NCBI GenBank assembly: GCA_001767435.1
Contig: MEKT01000021.1
Span: forward strand, 1-64,000
Length of the DNA stretch: 64,000 nt
Source: Acidobacteria bacterium RIFCSPLOWO2_02_FULL_65_29
GTDB taxonomy: Bacteria; Acidobacteriota; Vicinamibacteria; Vicinamibacterales; CAVVIG01
Reading direction: 5' to 3'
How positions within the stretch are numbered: position 1 is the stretch's first letter; each line of letters starts with the position of its first letter. This document shows, piece after piece, positions 53,287 to 62,597 of the stretch. The position numbers and the translations under genes were made by a program. The notes under the pieces were generated by a model. That model did no database searches and was not told the origin of the DNA. It worked only from the letters and a program-made list of their open reading frames with translations.

Positions 53287-54156
53287 ATGAGCAGAAGGAT
53301 TTCGACAACGATGGTCGCGAGTATGGCACTGGCGATGACGGCGCCGCTTGGGGCGCAGGACCGCATGGCCGTGCGCGATCAACGCTATCAAATCGGCGTC
53401 ATGGAGAGCGTGCTCGCGCAGGCCGTCGAGCACGGCGCCGAGAAGACCCGCGAGAGCATGCAGGCGGTGCTGCCGCCGGCCGACATGCTGCTCGCAACGC
53501 CCGCGCGTGTGCGCGGGTTCCGGCAGGAAGGGTACGGCGTGTTCTTCGATGTGGAGGTGCCCACGCTCGACACCACGTTGCCGTTGAGCTTCCTCATGCT
53601 CGATCAAAGCGGCCTCGGTCTCGACAGCGCGCTCCAGGAGATCCGATCGGCCGCGCAGAAAAGCGGCGACGTGAACCTCGAGCAGGCCCTCAGACGCATT
53701 GAATTGCAACTGGCGCCGCTGGCGCCCCTGGCAACCCCGGGGACCCCGGAGACATTGTCTGGGTCGTCGGCGAACGCGCAGGCGGCCGCGGGCGCGAGGA
53801 CCGTCTCGGGATCGGCGGCCGTCGTGACGCCCGACCCACGCCCGGCGCCCGCATCGCCGATGGCTGGCGCCCGCGTGGATGCGTACCTCACGCAAGTGCG
53901 GGATGCCCTGCGGAAGGAAGTGACCGATGCCCTCATCGACGCGATGCTCGAGCACAGCCGGGGTCTCGAGATCGCGCCGACCGAATGGCTGCACATCGCC
54001 GCGAAACGCAGTGAAGACCGCCCGAGGCTGTCGCCGGTCGACACCGATGCGGGAACGACCCACATCCGCGTGCGGGGAGCGGACCTGACCGAGTTCCTTG
54101 GCGGGAAGATCACGCGGGAACAGGCTATTGACCGCGTGGAAGTCAAACTGAACTAG
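53287..54156 (+). CDS. Exported protein of unknown function
   Basis: 289 aa from the ATG at 53287, preceded by AGGTGA at good spacing; the GTG at 53278 is less likely. Signal peptide with MVASMALAMTAPLGAQ. The first domain (about 20-130) has YQIGVMESVLAQAVEHGAEK and YGVFFDVEVPTLDTTLPLSF; a Pro/Ala/Thr linker (about 145-190) follows, then DAYLTQVRDALRKEVTDALI and the end DRVEVKLN. I do not recognise it. It continues the sigma/anti-sigma operon and could be part of the envelope response. Confidence 0.7.
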   Translation: MSRRISTTMVASMALAMTAPLGAQDRMAVRDQRYQIGVMESVLAQAVEHGAEKTRESMQAVLPPADMLLATPARVRGFRQEGYGVFFDVEVPTLDTTLPLSFLMLDQSGLGLDSALQEIRSAAQKSGDVNLEQALRRIELQLAPLAPLATPGTPETLSGSSANAQAAAGARTVSGSAAVVTPDPRPAPASPMAGARVDAYLTQVRDALRKEVTDALIDAMLEHSRGLEIAPTEWLHIAAKRSEDRPRLSPVDTDAGTTHIRVRGADLTEFLGGKITREQAIDRVEVKLN

Positions 54157-54165
54157 AATGCGCCA

Positions 54166-54648
54166 ATGCGAGGGTGTGCTCCATGGCTCATCGCTCTGGC
54201 CCTGGCGGCCGCGGCCTGCGGAGGCCCCACCGTGGATCTCGCCACGGGTCTCAAGGTGGTCGACATCAAGACCGGCTGGCGCGACGAGGGTATCGTCGAG
54301 GGACAGAACAAGCTGGTGCCGATCGCCGAGTTCAAGCTGCAGAACCTCTCCGACCAGCCGCTGAGAGTGCTTCAGGTGAATGCCGTGTTCCGCCGATTCA
54401 ACGAGGAGCGGGAGCTCGGCGCGCATTTTCGGGCCGTGACGCAATCCGAGGGTTTGGCGCCCGGAGACACGTCGCAGACCATCGCCGTCAAATCCAACTT
54501 CGGCTACAAAGGCATCGAGCCCCGCGCCGTGATGCTGGCGAACTCGCAGTTCGTCGACGCCAAGGTCGAGATCTTCGCGAAGTACGGATCGCAGCAATGG
54601 AAGCGGATCGCGGAGTATCCGATCGACCGTCAGCTCACGGCACAATGA
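54166..54648 (+). CDS. Small lipoprotein of unknown function
   Basis: 160 aa. A short signal peptide ends in a lipobox (ALAAAACGG). The body FKLQNLSDQPLRVLQVNAVF and REVLFRAVTQSEGL-like strands suggest an Ig-like beta sandwich of a type often found in DUF-annotated lipoproteins. It lies ten bases after the preceding gene. Function unknown. Confidence 0.72.
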   Translation: MRGCAPWLIALALAAAACGGPTVDLATGLKVVDIKTGWRDEGIVEGQNKLVPIAEFKLQNLSDQPLRVLQVNAVFRRFNEERELGAHFRAVTQSEGLAPGDTSQTIAVKSNFGYKGIEPRAVMLANSQFVDAKVEIFAKYGSQQWKRIAEYPIDRQLTAQ

Positions 54649-54695
54649 GCGCCGTAGTGTCCCGAGTGCCCGCGCGCTGAAGCGCCATCCCTCCC

Positions 54696-56075
54696 ATGTC
54701 TCAGCCTGGCCTGGTCCGACAACTCGGTACTCTCAGTGCGACCGCGCTCGTCGTGTCGAACATGATCGGCGTCGGCATTTTCACGACCTCCGGTTTTCTT
54801 GCTGGAGATCTGGGGCAGCCGTCGCTCGTGATTGGCATCTGGTTCGTGGGTGCGGCGCTCGCGCTCGCTGGAGCCCTCTGCTATTCCGAGCTCGGCGTCA
54901 ATTTCCCCCGATCGGGCGGCGAATACGTGTACCTGTCCGAGGCCTGGGGGCCGGCCTGGGGCTTCATCGACGGGTGGGTGAGTTTCTTCGCCGGATTCTC
55001 GGCGCCAATCGCGGCCGCGGCCCTCGCGATCTCGGCATACCTCGCCTATTTTTTCCCTTCGTTGTCGGCCGACAGTACGGCCGGCACGGTTCTGCCGCTG
55101 GGCTTCGCCGAGATCAGGTTGAGCGGCGCGACCTTCTTGGCGTCCGCCATCGTCCTGGCGTTCACGGCCGTCAACCTGTTTGGTGTCTCGCAAGTCGCGA
55201 GACTGCAGAATGCGTTGACGGTCACCAAGCTCGTCGTGATCGGACTGCTGCTCCTGCTGGGGTTTGCGATGGGGAGCGGCGATTGGGCGCACTTTTCCCA
55301 GGCGACCGAGCGCACATCCTCGACGCCCCTGGCGACGCAGTTTGCGACGAGTCTGATTTTCGTGTTCTACGGCTACAGCGGATGGAACGCCGCCGTGTAC
55401 GTGGCGGAAGAGATTCGCGATCCCGAGCAGACGCTGCCGAAGGCGCTCGTCATGGGCACGCTGCTGGTGGCGGCGCTGTACGTGGCGCTGAATGTCCTCT
55501 ACATCTACGCGGCCCCGCTCGGGGACATGAAAGGCGTCGTGGCGGTTGGCGCGAAGGCCGCGACCTCACTCTTTGGCGATCGGGTGGGCGGGCTCTTCAG
55601 CGGCGCGATGGCGGTGGGGCTGCTCGCCACCGTCAACGCGATGTGCATGATTGGCCCCCGCGTGTACTACGCGATGGCGCGCAACGGCGCGTTCTTTCCG
55701 GCGGCCGCGCGGGTGCACCCTCGCTGGAACAGCCCGTGGGTCGCGGTCGTGGCGCAGGGCGTGTGCTGCACCATCCTGATTCTCACCGGGACGTTTCAGA
55801 GCCTGGCGAGCTACATCGGTTTCACGCTCTTCCTGTTTTCCGCGTTGTCGGTGCTCGCGCTGTTCAAGTTCCGCAGGCGTCCCGACTGGAAACGCTCGCG
55901 ATGGGTGAGCATCGGCTACCCGATCATTCCGCTGGCGTATGTGTCGATGAACGCGTGGGTGGTGTACTTCTCGTGGAATCGGGCCGCGCTGTGGAGCCTG
56001 CTCACGATTGTGGCAGGCGCCCTCATCTATCAGTTTTACAAACCTACAAAGCGAGAAGTTGAAAGTCAAAAGTGA
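54696..56075 (+). CDS. APC-family amino-acid permease
   Basis: 459 aa, 12 membrane segments. N-terminal MIGVGIFTTSGFLAGDLGQP and ALCYSELGVNFPRSGGEYVY are the APC signatures; YGYSGWNAAVYVAEEIRDPE is the conserved segment near TM6 in LAT/YbeC-like members. It likely exchanges or imports amino acids. It is the last gene in the plus-strand run of the sigma operon region and ends at a heptamer repeat, which supplies part of its C-terminus and the stop. Confidence 0.92.
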   Translation: MSQPGLVRQLGTLSATALVVSNMIGVGIFTTSGFLAGDLGQPSLVIGIWFVGAALALAGALCYSELGVNFPRSGGEYVYLSEAWGPAWGFIDGWVSFFAGFSAPIAAAALAISAYLAYFFPSLSADSTAGTVLPLGFAEIRLSGATFLASAIVLAFTAVNLFGVSQVARLQNALTVTKLVVIGLLLLLGFAMGSGDWAHFSQATERTSSTPLATQFATSLIFVFYGYSGWNAAVYVAEEIRDPEQTLPKALVMGTLLVAALYVALNVLYIYAAPLGDMKGVVAVGAKAATSLFGDRVGGLFSGAMAVGLLATVNAMCMIGPRVYYAMARNGAFFPAAARVHPRWNSPWVAVVAQGVCCTILILTGTFQSLASYIGFTLFLFSALSVLALFKFRRRPDWKRSRWVSIGYPIIPLAYVSMNAWVVYFSWNRAALWSLLTIVAGALIYQFYKPTKREVESQK

Positions 56076-56149
56076 AAAGTCAAAAGGACTACGACGGGCG
56101 GCTTGCGTAGTGTCCTTCTAACTTTTTACTTTTGACTTTTAACTTTCTC
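56055..56149. repeat. Inverted 7-nt-period repeat (AAAGTCA / TTGACTTTT)
   Basis: Left arm GTTGAAAGTCAAAAGTGAAA (56055-56089) and right arm TTTTTACTTTTGACTTTTAA (56112-56149). The stop of the permease lies in the left arm, and the repeat ends one base before the PEGA gene stop on the minus strand. The convergent position suggests a bidirectional terminator. Confidence 0.8.
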
Positions 56150-57001
56150 TTAGGGCGTCAACGGTCTAAGCTCGCCCGCGTAGGTGATCGTCCGACCGGG
56201 CAGAATTCTGATTTCGAAGCCGAGCGGCTCGTAGCCGTCGGCCCTCACCTCGATGCGGTGCGGCCCCGGCTCGATGTGCAGCCGTTGCCAGAAGCCGTCG
56301 AATTCGTCGACGATGCCCGCAAAATATCCGTCGACGAAGACCTGCGCGTCGCGCGGCGCGATCTTCAAGCGCAGCTGGCCGTCGTAGCCGTAGCTGCCCG
56401 AGTAGACGGGAGAGCCGCCGTAGTACCACGGGTCGTCATAGCCGCCGTAATACCCGCCGACGCCCACGCCGCCCCAACCCCAGGGATAGTACCCGCCGTA
56501 GTAGCCTCCCGGGACGAGGATTGTGTCGCGGCCGCCGGTTGATGGAGGCGCACCCCGGCGCGCGACCGCTTCGCCTGTCGCCCGATTGTTGCCCCGCGGC
56601 CGGCTATAGGGCGGCGTCTGCCGACTCGAATCGCGTCCGCCCGAGCGGGTTCCCGTTCGGTCGCCGCCTGAATCGCCGCCGCTCGAGCCGCCACTTGGCG
56701 TGCCGCGATCGCGCGTGACGACTGCGGGGCCTCGGCCGGAACCGCCGCCGTCCCGCGCGGGTGCACGCTGCACGGCCCCGCCCCCCGACGACTGGCCGCC
56801 GCCCTTTGACGGGCCCGCGCCCGACGACTGACCGCCGCCCGACGAGGTGCGGCCGCCGCCGCTCGTCTCGCGGCCGCCACTCGACGGCTGGCTCGAGCCA
56901 TCGCGTTGCACGGCCCGCTGCGCCGACGCTGGCACGGTCGCCACAGAGAGAGACAGCACGGCTGCCAGCACGTTGGTCGTGGTCGTCTTCAGGATAGTCA
57001 T
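56150..57001 (-). CDS. Exported PEGA-domain protein with Gly/Ser-rich region
   Basis: 283 aa from the ATG at 57001, preceded by GGGGG; a longer frame to 57736 lies in the hslV region and is rejected. Signal peptide (1-27). Residues about 30-165 are Gly/Ser/Arg low complexity, residues about 168-205 are Gly/Tyr rich (GYYGGYYPWGWGGVGVGGYY), and residues 213-283 are a PEGA domain (KIAPRDAQVFVDGYFAGIVDE, GPHRIEVRADGYEPLGFEI). PEGA domains occur in cell-surface proteins; the Gly/Tyr stretch may interact with glycans or fibres. Confidence 0.85.
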   Translation of the reverse strand: MTILKTTTTNVLAAVLSLSVATVPASAQRAVQRDGSSQPSSGGRETSGGGRTSSGGGQSSGAGPSKGGGQSSGGGAVQRAPARDGGGSGRGPAVVTRDRGTPSGGSSGGDSGGDRTGTRSGGRDSSRQTPPYSRPRGNNRATGEAVARRGAPPSTGGRDTILVPGGYYGGYYPWGWGGVGVGGYYGGYDDPWYYGGSPVYSGSYGYDGQLRLKIAPRDAQVFVDGYFAGIVDEFDGFWQRLHIEPGPHRIEVRADGYEPLGFEIRILPGRTITYAGELRPLTP

Positions 57002-57152
57002 GTGGTCCCCCACGTCGGTCACCAGTCCACGGCAGCAACCCTCTTGCCAGTCCGGGCGACGCGAAACGGGCCCAAAATGCCAGTATTCTGAGCGGGAGTC
57101 GCCGGCTGCTGTCATCATGGGAGAGCAGAGCCAGTGAGCCGCGTCCCGTTTC

Positions 57153-57193
57153 GGGGTCGGAGTGGGGTCAGACCCCACTCCGACCCCACTCCG
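57153..57193. repeat. Perfect 17-bp inverted repeat plus partial tandem copy
   Basis: GGGGTCGGAGTGGGGTC (57153-57169) and GACCCCACTCCGACCCC (57171-57187) are perfect complements with a one-base spacer; a further GACCCCACTCC follows at 57183-57193. It lies in the 244-base divergent gap between the PEGA gene and hslV. No other gene is visible in the gap. Confidence 0.85.
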
Positions 57194-57245
57194 GTCCCCG
57201 CTGGGCTTGCGCGGCGGGCTGCCGGCCGATACAGTCAGAAAATTC

Positions 57246-57772
57246 ATGATTCGCAGCACGACGATTCTTGCCGTCCGGCATCGCGACCACGCGGTACTCG
57301 CGGGAGACGGCCAGGTGACGCTCGGCCAGACCATCGTGAAACAGCACGCGCGAAAGATCCGTCGTCTGTACAACGATCGCATCCTCGCCGGCTTTGCCGG
57401 ATCTGCGGCCGATTCGTTCGCCCTGTTCAGCCGCTTTGAATCCAAGCTCGAGCAATATCGCGGCAACCTCGAACGGTCGGCCGTGGAGCTCGCGAAAGAC
57501 TGGCGAAGCGATCGCATTCTGCGCCGGCTCGAGGCGATGCTCGTCGTGCTCGACAAGACGTCCATGTTCCTGCTGTCGGGCACCGGCGATCTGATCGAAC
57601 CCGACGACGGCGTGGTGGCGATTGGATCGGGCGGGCCGTATGCGCTGGCGGCCGCGAAGGCGCTCGTGCAGAGCACCGACCTCGACGCGCGTGCCATCGC
57701 CGAAAAGGCCATGGCCATTGCCGGCGAAATCTGCATCTATACGAACACGACGATCATCGTAGAAGAGCTGTA

Positions 57773-57773
<1 letters not shown>
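57246..57773 (+). CDS. hslV: ATP-dependent protease subunit HslV
   Basis: 175 aa from the ATG at 57246; the frame is open to 57162. The catalytic N-terminal Thr is in [20 protein letters not shown], so a short Met-Ile-Arg-Ser propeptide would be removed, as in Bacillus Clp[14 protein letters not shown] and the [16 protein letters not shown] stretch are conserved. It forms a proteasome-like core with HslU. The stop overlaps the hslU GTG. Confidence 0.97.
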
Positions 57774-59152
<1,379 letters not shown>

Positions 59153-59162
59153 GACCGATTGC

Positions 59163-59263
59163 GGAAATTAGGAATTGAGACTTAAGAATCAAGAATGCGG
59201 AACATGCGGAATCAAGAATGCGCGCGCGACGAATTCTTGATTCTCAATTCTTAATTCTCAATT
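59163..59263. repeat. Inverted 7-nt-period repeat (GAATTAAG-like / CTTAATTC)
   Basis: Left arm (59163-59220: ATTAGGAATTGAGACTTAAG, AATCAAGAATGCGG type) and right arm (59231-59263: AATTCTTGATTCTCAATTCT) around GCGCGCGAC. It resembles the repeat at 43820. It fills the hslU-lipoprotein gap and contains the alternative TTG start of the next gene. Confidence 0.75.
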
Positions 59264-59273
59264 GCGCAACGCG

Positions 59274-60527
59274 ATGAGGTCCGCCGGATCCCTGACCATC
59301 GTGCTCATCGCCACCGCCGCAGGCGCCTGCGGCAAGTCCGGGCCGCCGCTACCGCCGCTCGTGCGGCAGCCCGCGCCGCCCACCGAGCTTGCGGCGGTGC
59401 GGCGCGGCGATTCGGTCGACGTCCGTTTCCTCGTGCCGTCGGCCAACACCGACGGGTCGCGGCCGGCCAATCTTCAGCGCGTCGAGGTCTACGCCTACAC
59501 CGGGCCGGCCAACCTCACCGACGATCAGATCGCGCGCCTCGGCGCCAGGGTCGGCAGCGTCGACGTGAAGGCGCCCCGCGATCCCAACGCCACCGTCGAT
59601 CCCGGCGAGCCGATTGGTGACGTGCCCCCGCCGGAAGGTCCGGGACTCGACCAGGGTGCGGTGGCGACACTGCGAGAGGCGATTGGGGCCTCCGCGATGA
59701 TCGCGGTCGAGTTGCCGCTGGGCCGTGGGCGATCCGCGCTCGAAACCGGTGTCGTCGCTCTTGCCGGGCCCCCGCCGCTGCCGCCGACGCGGTTCTATGT
59801 AGGCGTCGGGATCACGACGCGAGGGCGGCGCGGGCCGTTCTCGGCGCGCGCCGAAGTGCCGCTCGTGCCCCCGCCGGCCCCCGTGGCGGCGCCGGCCCTG
59901 TCGTACACCGAGTCGTCCATTCGCGTCACGTGGACGCCGGCGGCCGACGCGGCCCTCGGACCAGGACTCGAGGCGTCGACCGATGTCCTGCCGGCGCGGG
60001 CCATTGGCCTGTCGCAGCCGTCGCTGGCGTACAACGTGTACCAGCTGAGCGCAGGCGCGGGCCCCGGCCTGGAGCGCTCGGAGACGCGTCTCACCGACGC
60101 GCCAGTGGACGAGGCGCAGTTCAACGACTCGCGCATCGAGTGGGGCGCTGAACGTTGCTACGCGGTGCGCGTGGCGCGGACGGTCGGCGGGCTGACCGTC
60201 GAGAGCGATCTGTCCCCGCCGGCCTGCCGGACGCTGGTCGATACGTTTCCCCCGAAAGCGCCGACCGGCCTGCTGCACATCCCGTCGGAAGGATTGGTCA
60301 ATCTCATTTGGGAACCGAACGGCGAAAAAGATCTGGCGGGGTATCTCGTGCTGCGGGGCGCCGCGAGATCCGGCGTGCTCGAGCGCGTGACGCCGTCGCC
60401 CCTTCAGACCACGACCTTCGCCGATAAGGTGCCGTCGGGTGTGGGGTTCATCTACGCCGTGCAGGCGGTCGATCGCGTGGGCAACATCAGCGCGGAGTCG
60501 GAGCGGATCGAGGAGACGGCGCGCTGA
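59274..60527 (+). CDS. Fibronectin type III-containing lipoprotein
   Basis: 417 aa from the ATG at 59274; the TTG at 59262 is possible. Lipobox in IATAAGACGK. Three or four Ig/Fn3-like domains: VRFLVPSANTDGSRPANLQR, SYTESSIRVTWTPAADAALG and LVNLIWEPNGEKDLAGYLVL. The first domain also has VEVYAYTGPANLTDD. It is a cell-envelope lipoprotein with a likely ligand- or polymer-binding role. No catalytic motif is seen. Confidence 0.83.
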   Translation: MRSAGSLTIVLIATAAGACGKSGPPLPPLVRQPAPPTELAAVRRGDSVDVRFLVPSANTDGSRPANLQRVEVYAYTGPANLTDDQIARLGARVGSVDVKAPRDPNATVDPGEPIGDVPPPEGPGLDQGAVATLREAIGASAMIAVELPLGRGRSALETGVVALAGPPPLPPTRFYVGVGITTRGRRGPFSARAEVPLVPPPAPVAAPALSYTESSIRVTWTPAADAALGPGLEASTDVLPARAIGLSQPSLAYNVYQLSAGAGPGLERSETRLTDAPVDEAQFNDSRIEWGAERCYAVRVARTVGGLTVESDLSPPACRTLVDTFPPKAPTGLLHIPSEGLVNLIWEPNGEKDLAGYLVLRGAARSGVLERVTPSPLQTTTFADKVPSGVGFIYAVQAVDRVGNISAESERIEETAR

Positions 60528-60549
60528 TCGGCTTCGAGCCTTCCGCTCG

Positions 60550-60583
60550 GAACTGTCAACTGTGAACTGTTGACTGTCGACTT
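60550..60583. repeat. 7-nt-period repeat (AACTGTC)
   Basis: AACTGTCAACTGTGAACTGT and TGACTGTCGACT: the single-arm form of the CAACTGT repeats seen at 28948 and 31724, in the 80-base gap before the FAH gene. Confidence 0.65.
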
Positions 60584-60607
60584 CGGTTGTTCAGCTAGAA
60601 TGTCCCC

Positions 60608-61381
60608 ATGGATCGTCTGTATCGTCTCGCGCAGGCCGGCGAGACATTTCACGCCGTCGAACGCGACGGCCAGCTGCGCCGGGCCATCCTCGAACACGGC
60701 GACGTCTTCGGCGGCTACCGCCTCGGTGATCCGGTCGGCGGCGGGCTTGCCGCCTCGCGCGTGCTCGCGCCGGTCGTCCCTCGAAAGATCGTCTGCGTTG
60801 GATTGAACTACAAGGACCATGCGACCGAAGTGGGCAAGAAGCTGCCGCCCGAGCCGCTGTTGTTTTTCAAGCCCACGACCGCGGTCATCGGTCCCGGCGA
60901 CACGATCCGGCTGCCTCCGGGTGTCGGCCGCGTCGATTACGAAGCCGAGCTCGCGATCGTCATCGGCCGGCGGGCGCACCGCGTGCCGGCTGCGCGCGCG
61001 CTCGACCACATTTTCGGCGCCACGTGCCTGAACGACGTGACCGCGCGCGACATGCAGAACAAGGAGCCGCAGTACACGCGCTGCAAGAGCTTCGACACGT
61101 TCGCGCCGCTTGGGCCGTCGATCGTCACCGGCTTCGACCTCGCCCCGCGCGCCGTCGAAGCGTGGGTCAACGGCCAGCGGCGGCAGGCCTCGTCCACGAG
61201 CAAGTTGATTTTCCCGATCGACCACCTGGTCGAGTACATCACCTTCGTCATGACGCTCGAGCCCGGCGACGTCATCTCCACCGGCACGCCGCCCGGCATC
61301 GGCCCGCTCGAGCCGGGAGATGTGGTCACCGTGAAGGTCGAGGGCGTCGGGGAGCTCAGCAACCCCGTGGCAGACGAATGA
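60608..61381 (+). CDS. Fumarylacetoacetate hydrolase (FAH)-family protein
   Basis: 257 aa. N-terminal 60 residues are the small FAH-like domain; the catalytic domain follows with VCVGLNYKDHATEVGKKLPP, FKPTTAVIGPGDTIRLPPG, and metal ligands in VDYEAELAIVIGRRA and LNDVTARDMQ. Members hydrolyse or decarboxylate 2-oxo acids (for example fumarylpyruvate, oxaloacetate or acylpyruvate). The substrate is unknown. It lies 55 bases before the transaldolase gene. Confidence 0.93.
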   Translation: MDRLYRLAQAGETFHAVERDGQLRRAILEHGDVFGGYRLGDPVGGGLAASRVLAPVVPRKIVCVGLNYKDHATEVGKKLPPEPLLFFKPTTAVIGPGDTIRLPPGVGRVDYEAELAIVIGRRAHRVPAARALDHIFGATCLNDVTARDMQNKEPQYTRCKSFDTFAPLGPSIVTGFDLAPRAVEAWVNGQRRQASSTSKLIFPIDHLVEYITFVMTLEPGDVISTGTPPGIGPLEPGDVVTVKVEGVGELSNPVADE

Positions 61382-61393
61382 CAGCGGCAGTGA

Positions 61394-61421
61394 GGTGAAG
61401 TCTGAAGTCTGAGCTCTGAAA
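61394..61421. repeat. 7-nt-period repeat (GAAGTCT)
   Basis: GTGAAGTCTGAAGTCTGAGC and CTGAAATG follow each other between the FAH and transaldolase genes; period seven. Confidence 0.6.
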
Positions 61422-61435
61422 TGTCGGGAGTGCAC

Positions 61436-62089
61436 ATGAAGCTGTTCATCGACACTGGCAACATCAAGGACATCGAAACCCTGGCCGCCATCGGCATCAT
61501 CGACGGCGTGACGACGAACCCGTCGCTGCTCGCGAAAGAGCCTGGTGACTATCGCCAGAACCTCAAAAAGATCTGCGACATCGTCAAAGGCCCGGTCAGC
61601 GGGGAGGTGGTCGCCACCGACTTCGCGGGCATGATTCGCGAAGGGCACGACATCGCGACGATCGACCCGCACATGGTCATCAAGGTGCCGCTCACGCGCG
61701 ACGGTATCCGCGCGTGCAAGGCGCTCGCCGGTGAGGGCCACAAGGTCAATGTCACGCTGGTGTTTTCGGCGGCGCAGGCGCTCCTCGCCGCCAAGGCTGG
61801 CGCGACCTTCGTCAGTCCCTTCGTCGGGCGCCTGGACGACGTGGCGACCAACGGGATGGAGCTGATTCGCGAGATCGTGGACATCTACGACAACTACGAG
61901 TTCAAGACCGAGGTCCTCGTCGCCAGCTGCCGCCATCCGATTCACATCGTCGAGGCCGCGCGGATGGGCGCCGACGTGTGCACGTGTCCGCCATCCGTGA
62001 TCGATCAGCTGTTCAACCATCCGCTGACGAACATCGGGCTCGAGAAATTTCTGAAGGATTGGGAGAAGGCGCAGGCAGTGAAAGCGTAG
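61436..62089 (+). CDS. Transaldolase/fructose-6-phosphate aldolase-like protein
   Basis: 217 aa from the ATG at 61436 (GGGAG at good spacing; the upstream ATG at 61421 is weaker). [32 protein letters not shown], and Schiff-base Lys83 in [17 protein letters not shown] define the small transaldolase type (TalC/MipB/Fsa). [10 protein letters not shown]-like [20 protein letters not shown] is conserved. Whether it is a transaldolase or fructose-6-phosphate aldolase cannot be decided. It is a central carbon enzyme in the cytoplasm. Confidence 0.93.
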   Translation: MKLFIDTGNIKDIETLAAIGIIDGVTTNPSLLAKEPGDYRQNLKKICDIVKGPVSGEVVATDFAGMIREGHDIATIDPHMVIKVPLTRDGIRACKALAGEGHKVNVTLVFSAAQALLAAKAGATFVSPFVGRLDDVATNGMELIREIVDIYDNYEFKTEVLVASCRHPIHIVEAARMGADVCTCPPSVIDQLFNHPLTNIGLEKFLKDWEKAQAVKA

Positions 62090-62106
62090 CGGTCAGCTCT
62101 CAGCCT

Positions 62107-62571
62107 TCATCCTTCCGGCTCGCCCATGACGCGCCACATGTACTCGGCATGCCACTGCTGCAGGTGCGTGCGGATCCAGCTCGCGAGGCTGACGACCGTT
62201 TCGACGCCGTAGGCGTACCGATTCCCTCTCACTCGGAACACGAGCGACACGTTCCCCCGCTTCCGCTCGAAGCGCACGTCCGCCGCGCGCCGGTCGATGC
62301 GGCGATGCATCGGGCGGGTCGAATCCGACAGCTGGGCGAGGAATGCCTGCAGGTCGGCGTACATATCGGCGGATACCTGCGTCAACATGTTCCGAACCGT
62401 CAGCGTCTGGCGACGCTCTGCGAACTCTATGCGGACGGGATGGTCACCGAAGAGCCGGAATCCGAACGCGATCGTCCCGTTCCTGCCCTTCGCTTCGGTG
62501 AAGTTTCTGAAGACGCCTCGATCCGCGTACACTTTGAGGCCCGCGCGGACCGTGTCGGCCGCCTTTCCCAT
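62107..62571 (-). CDS. Protein of unknown function, possibly DUF-type
   Basis: 154 aa from the ATG at 62571, preceded by GAGGG. It begins MGKAADTVRAGLKVYADRGV and has IAFGFRLFGDHPVRIEFAER, then YGVETVVSLASWIRTHLQQW. A mixed alpha/beta small protein without signal or membrane segments. I cannot name it. It follows the ThDP enzyme gene (26-base gap), so they may be co-transcribed. Confidence 0.65.
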   Translation of the reverse strand: MGKAADTVRAGLKVYADRGVFRNFTEAKGRNGTIAFGFRLFGDHPVRIEFAERRQTLTVRNMLTQVSADMYADLQAFLAQLSDSTRPMHRRIDRRAADVRFERKRGNVSLVFRVRGNRYAYGVETVVSLASWIRTHLQQWHAEYMWRVMGEPEG

Positions 62572-62597
62572 CACGCCCTCTCGAGCTCGAATCGCCT

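Noticed and set aside
51826-54645. 939-aa minus-strand frame across sigma/anti-sigma genes
   Set aside because: It is an antisense open frame of GC-rich DNA with no domain and His/Arg/Gly bias; four real genes lie on the plus strand.
57153-57193. Intrinsic terminator
   Set aside because: The palindrome lacks a T-run and lies between two divergent starts.
56150-57736. 528-aa PEGA protein
   Set aside because: The upstream part overlaps hslV on the other strand; the ATG at 57001 has a ribosome binding site and a signal peptide.
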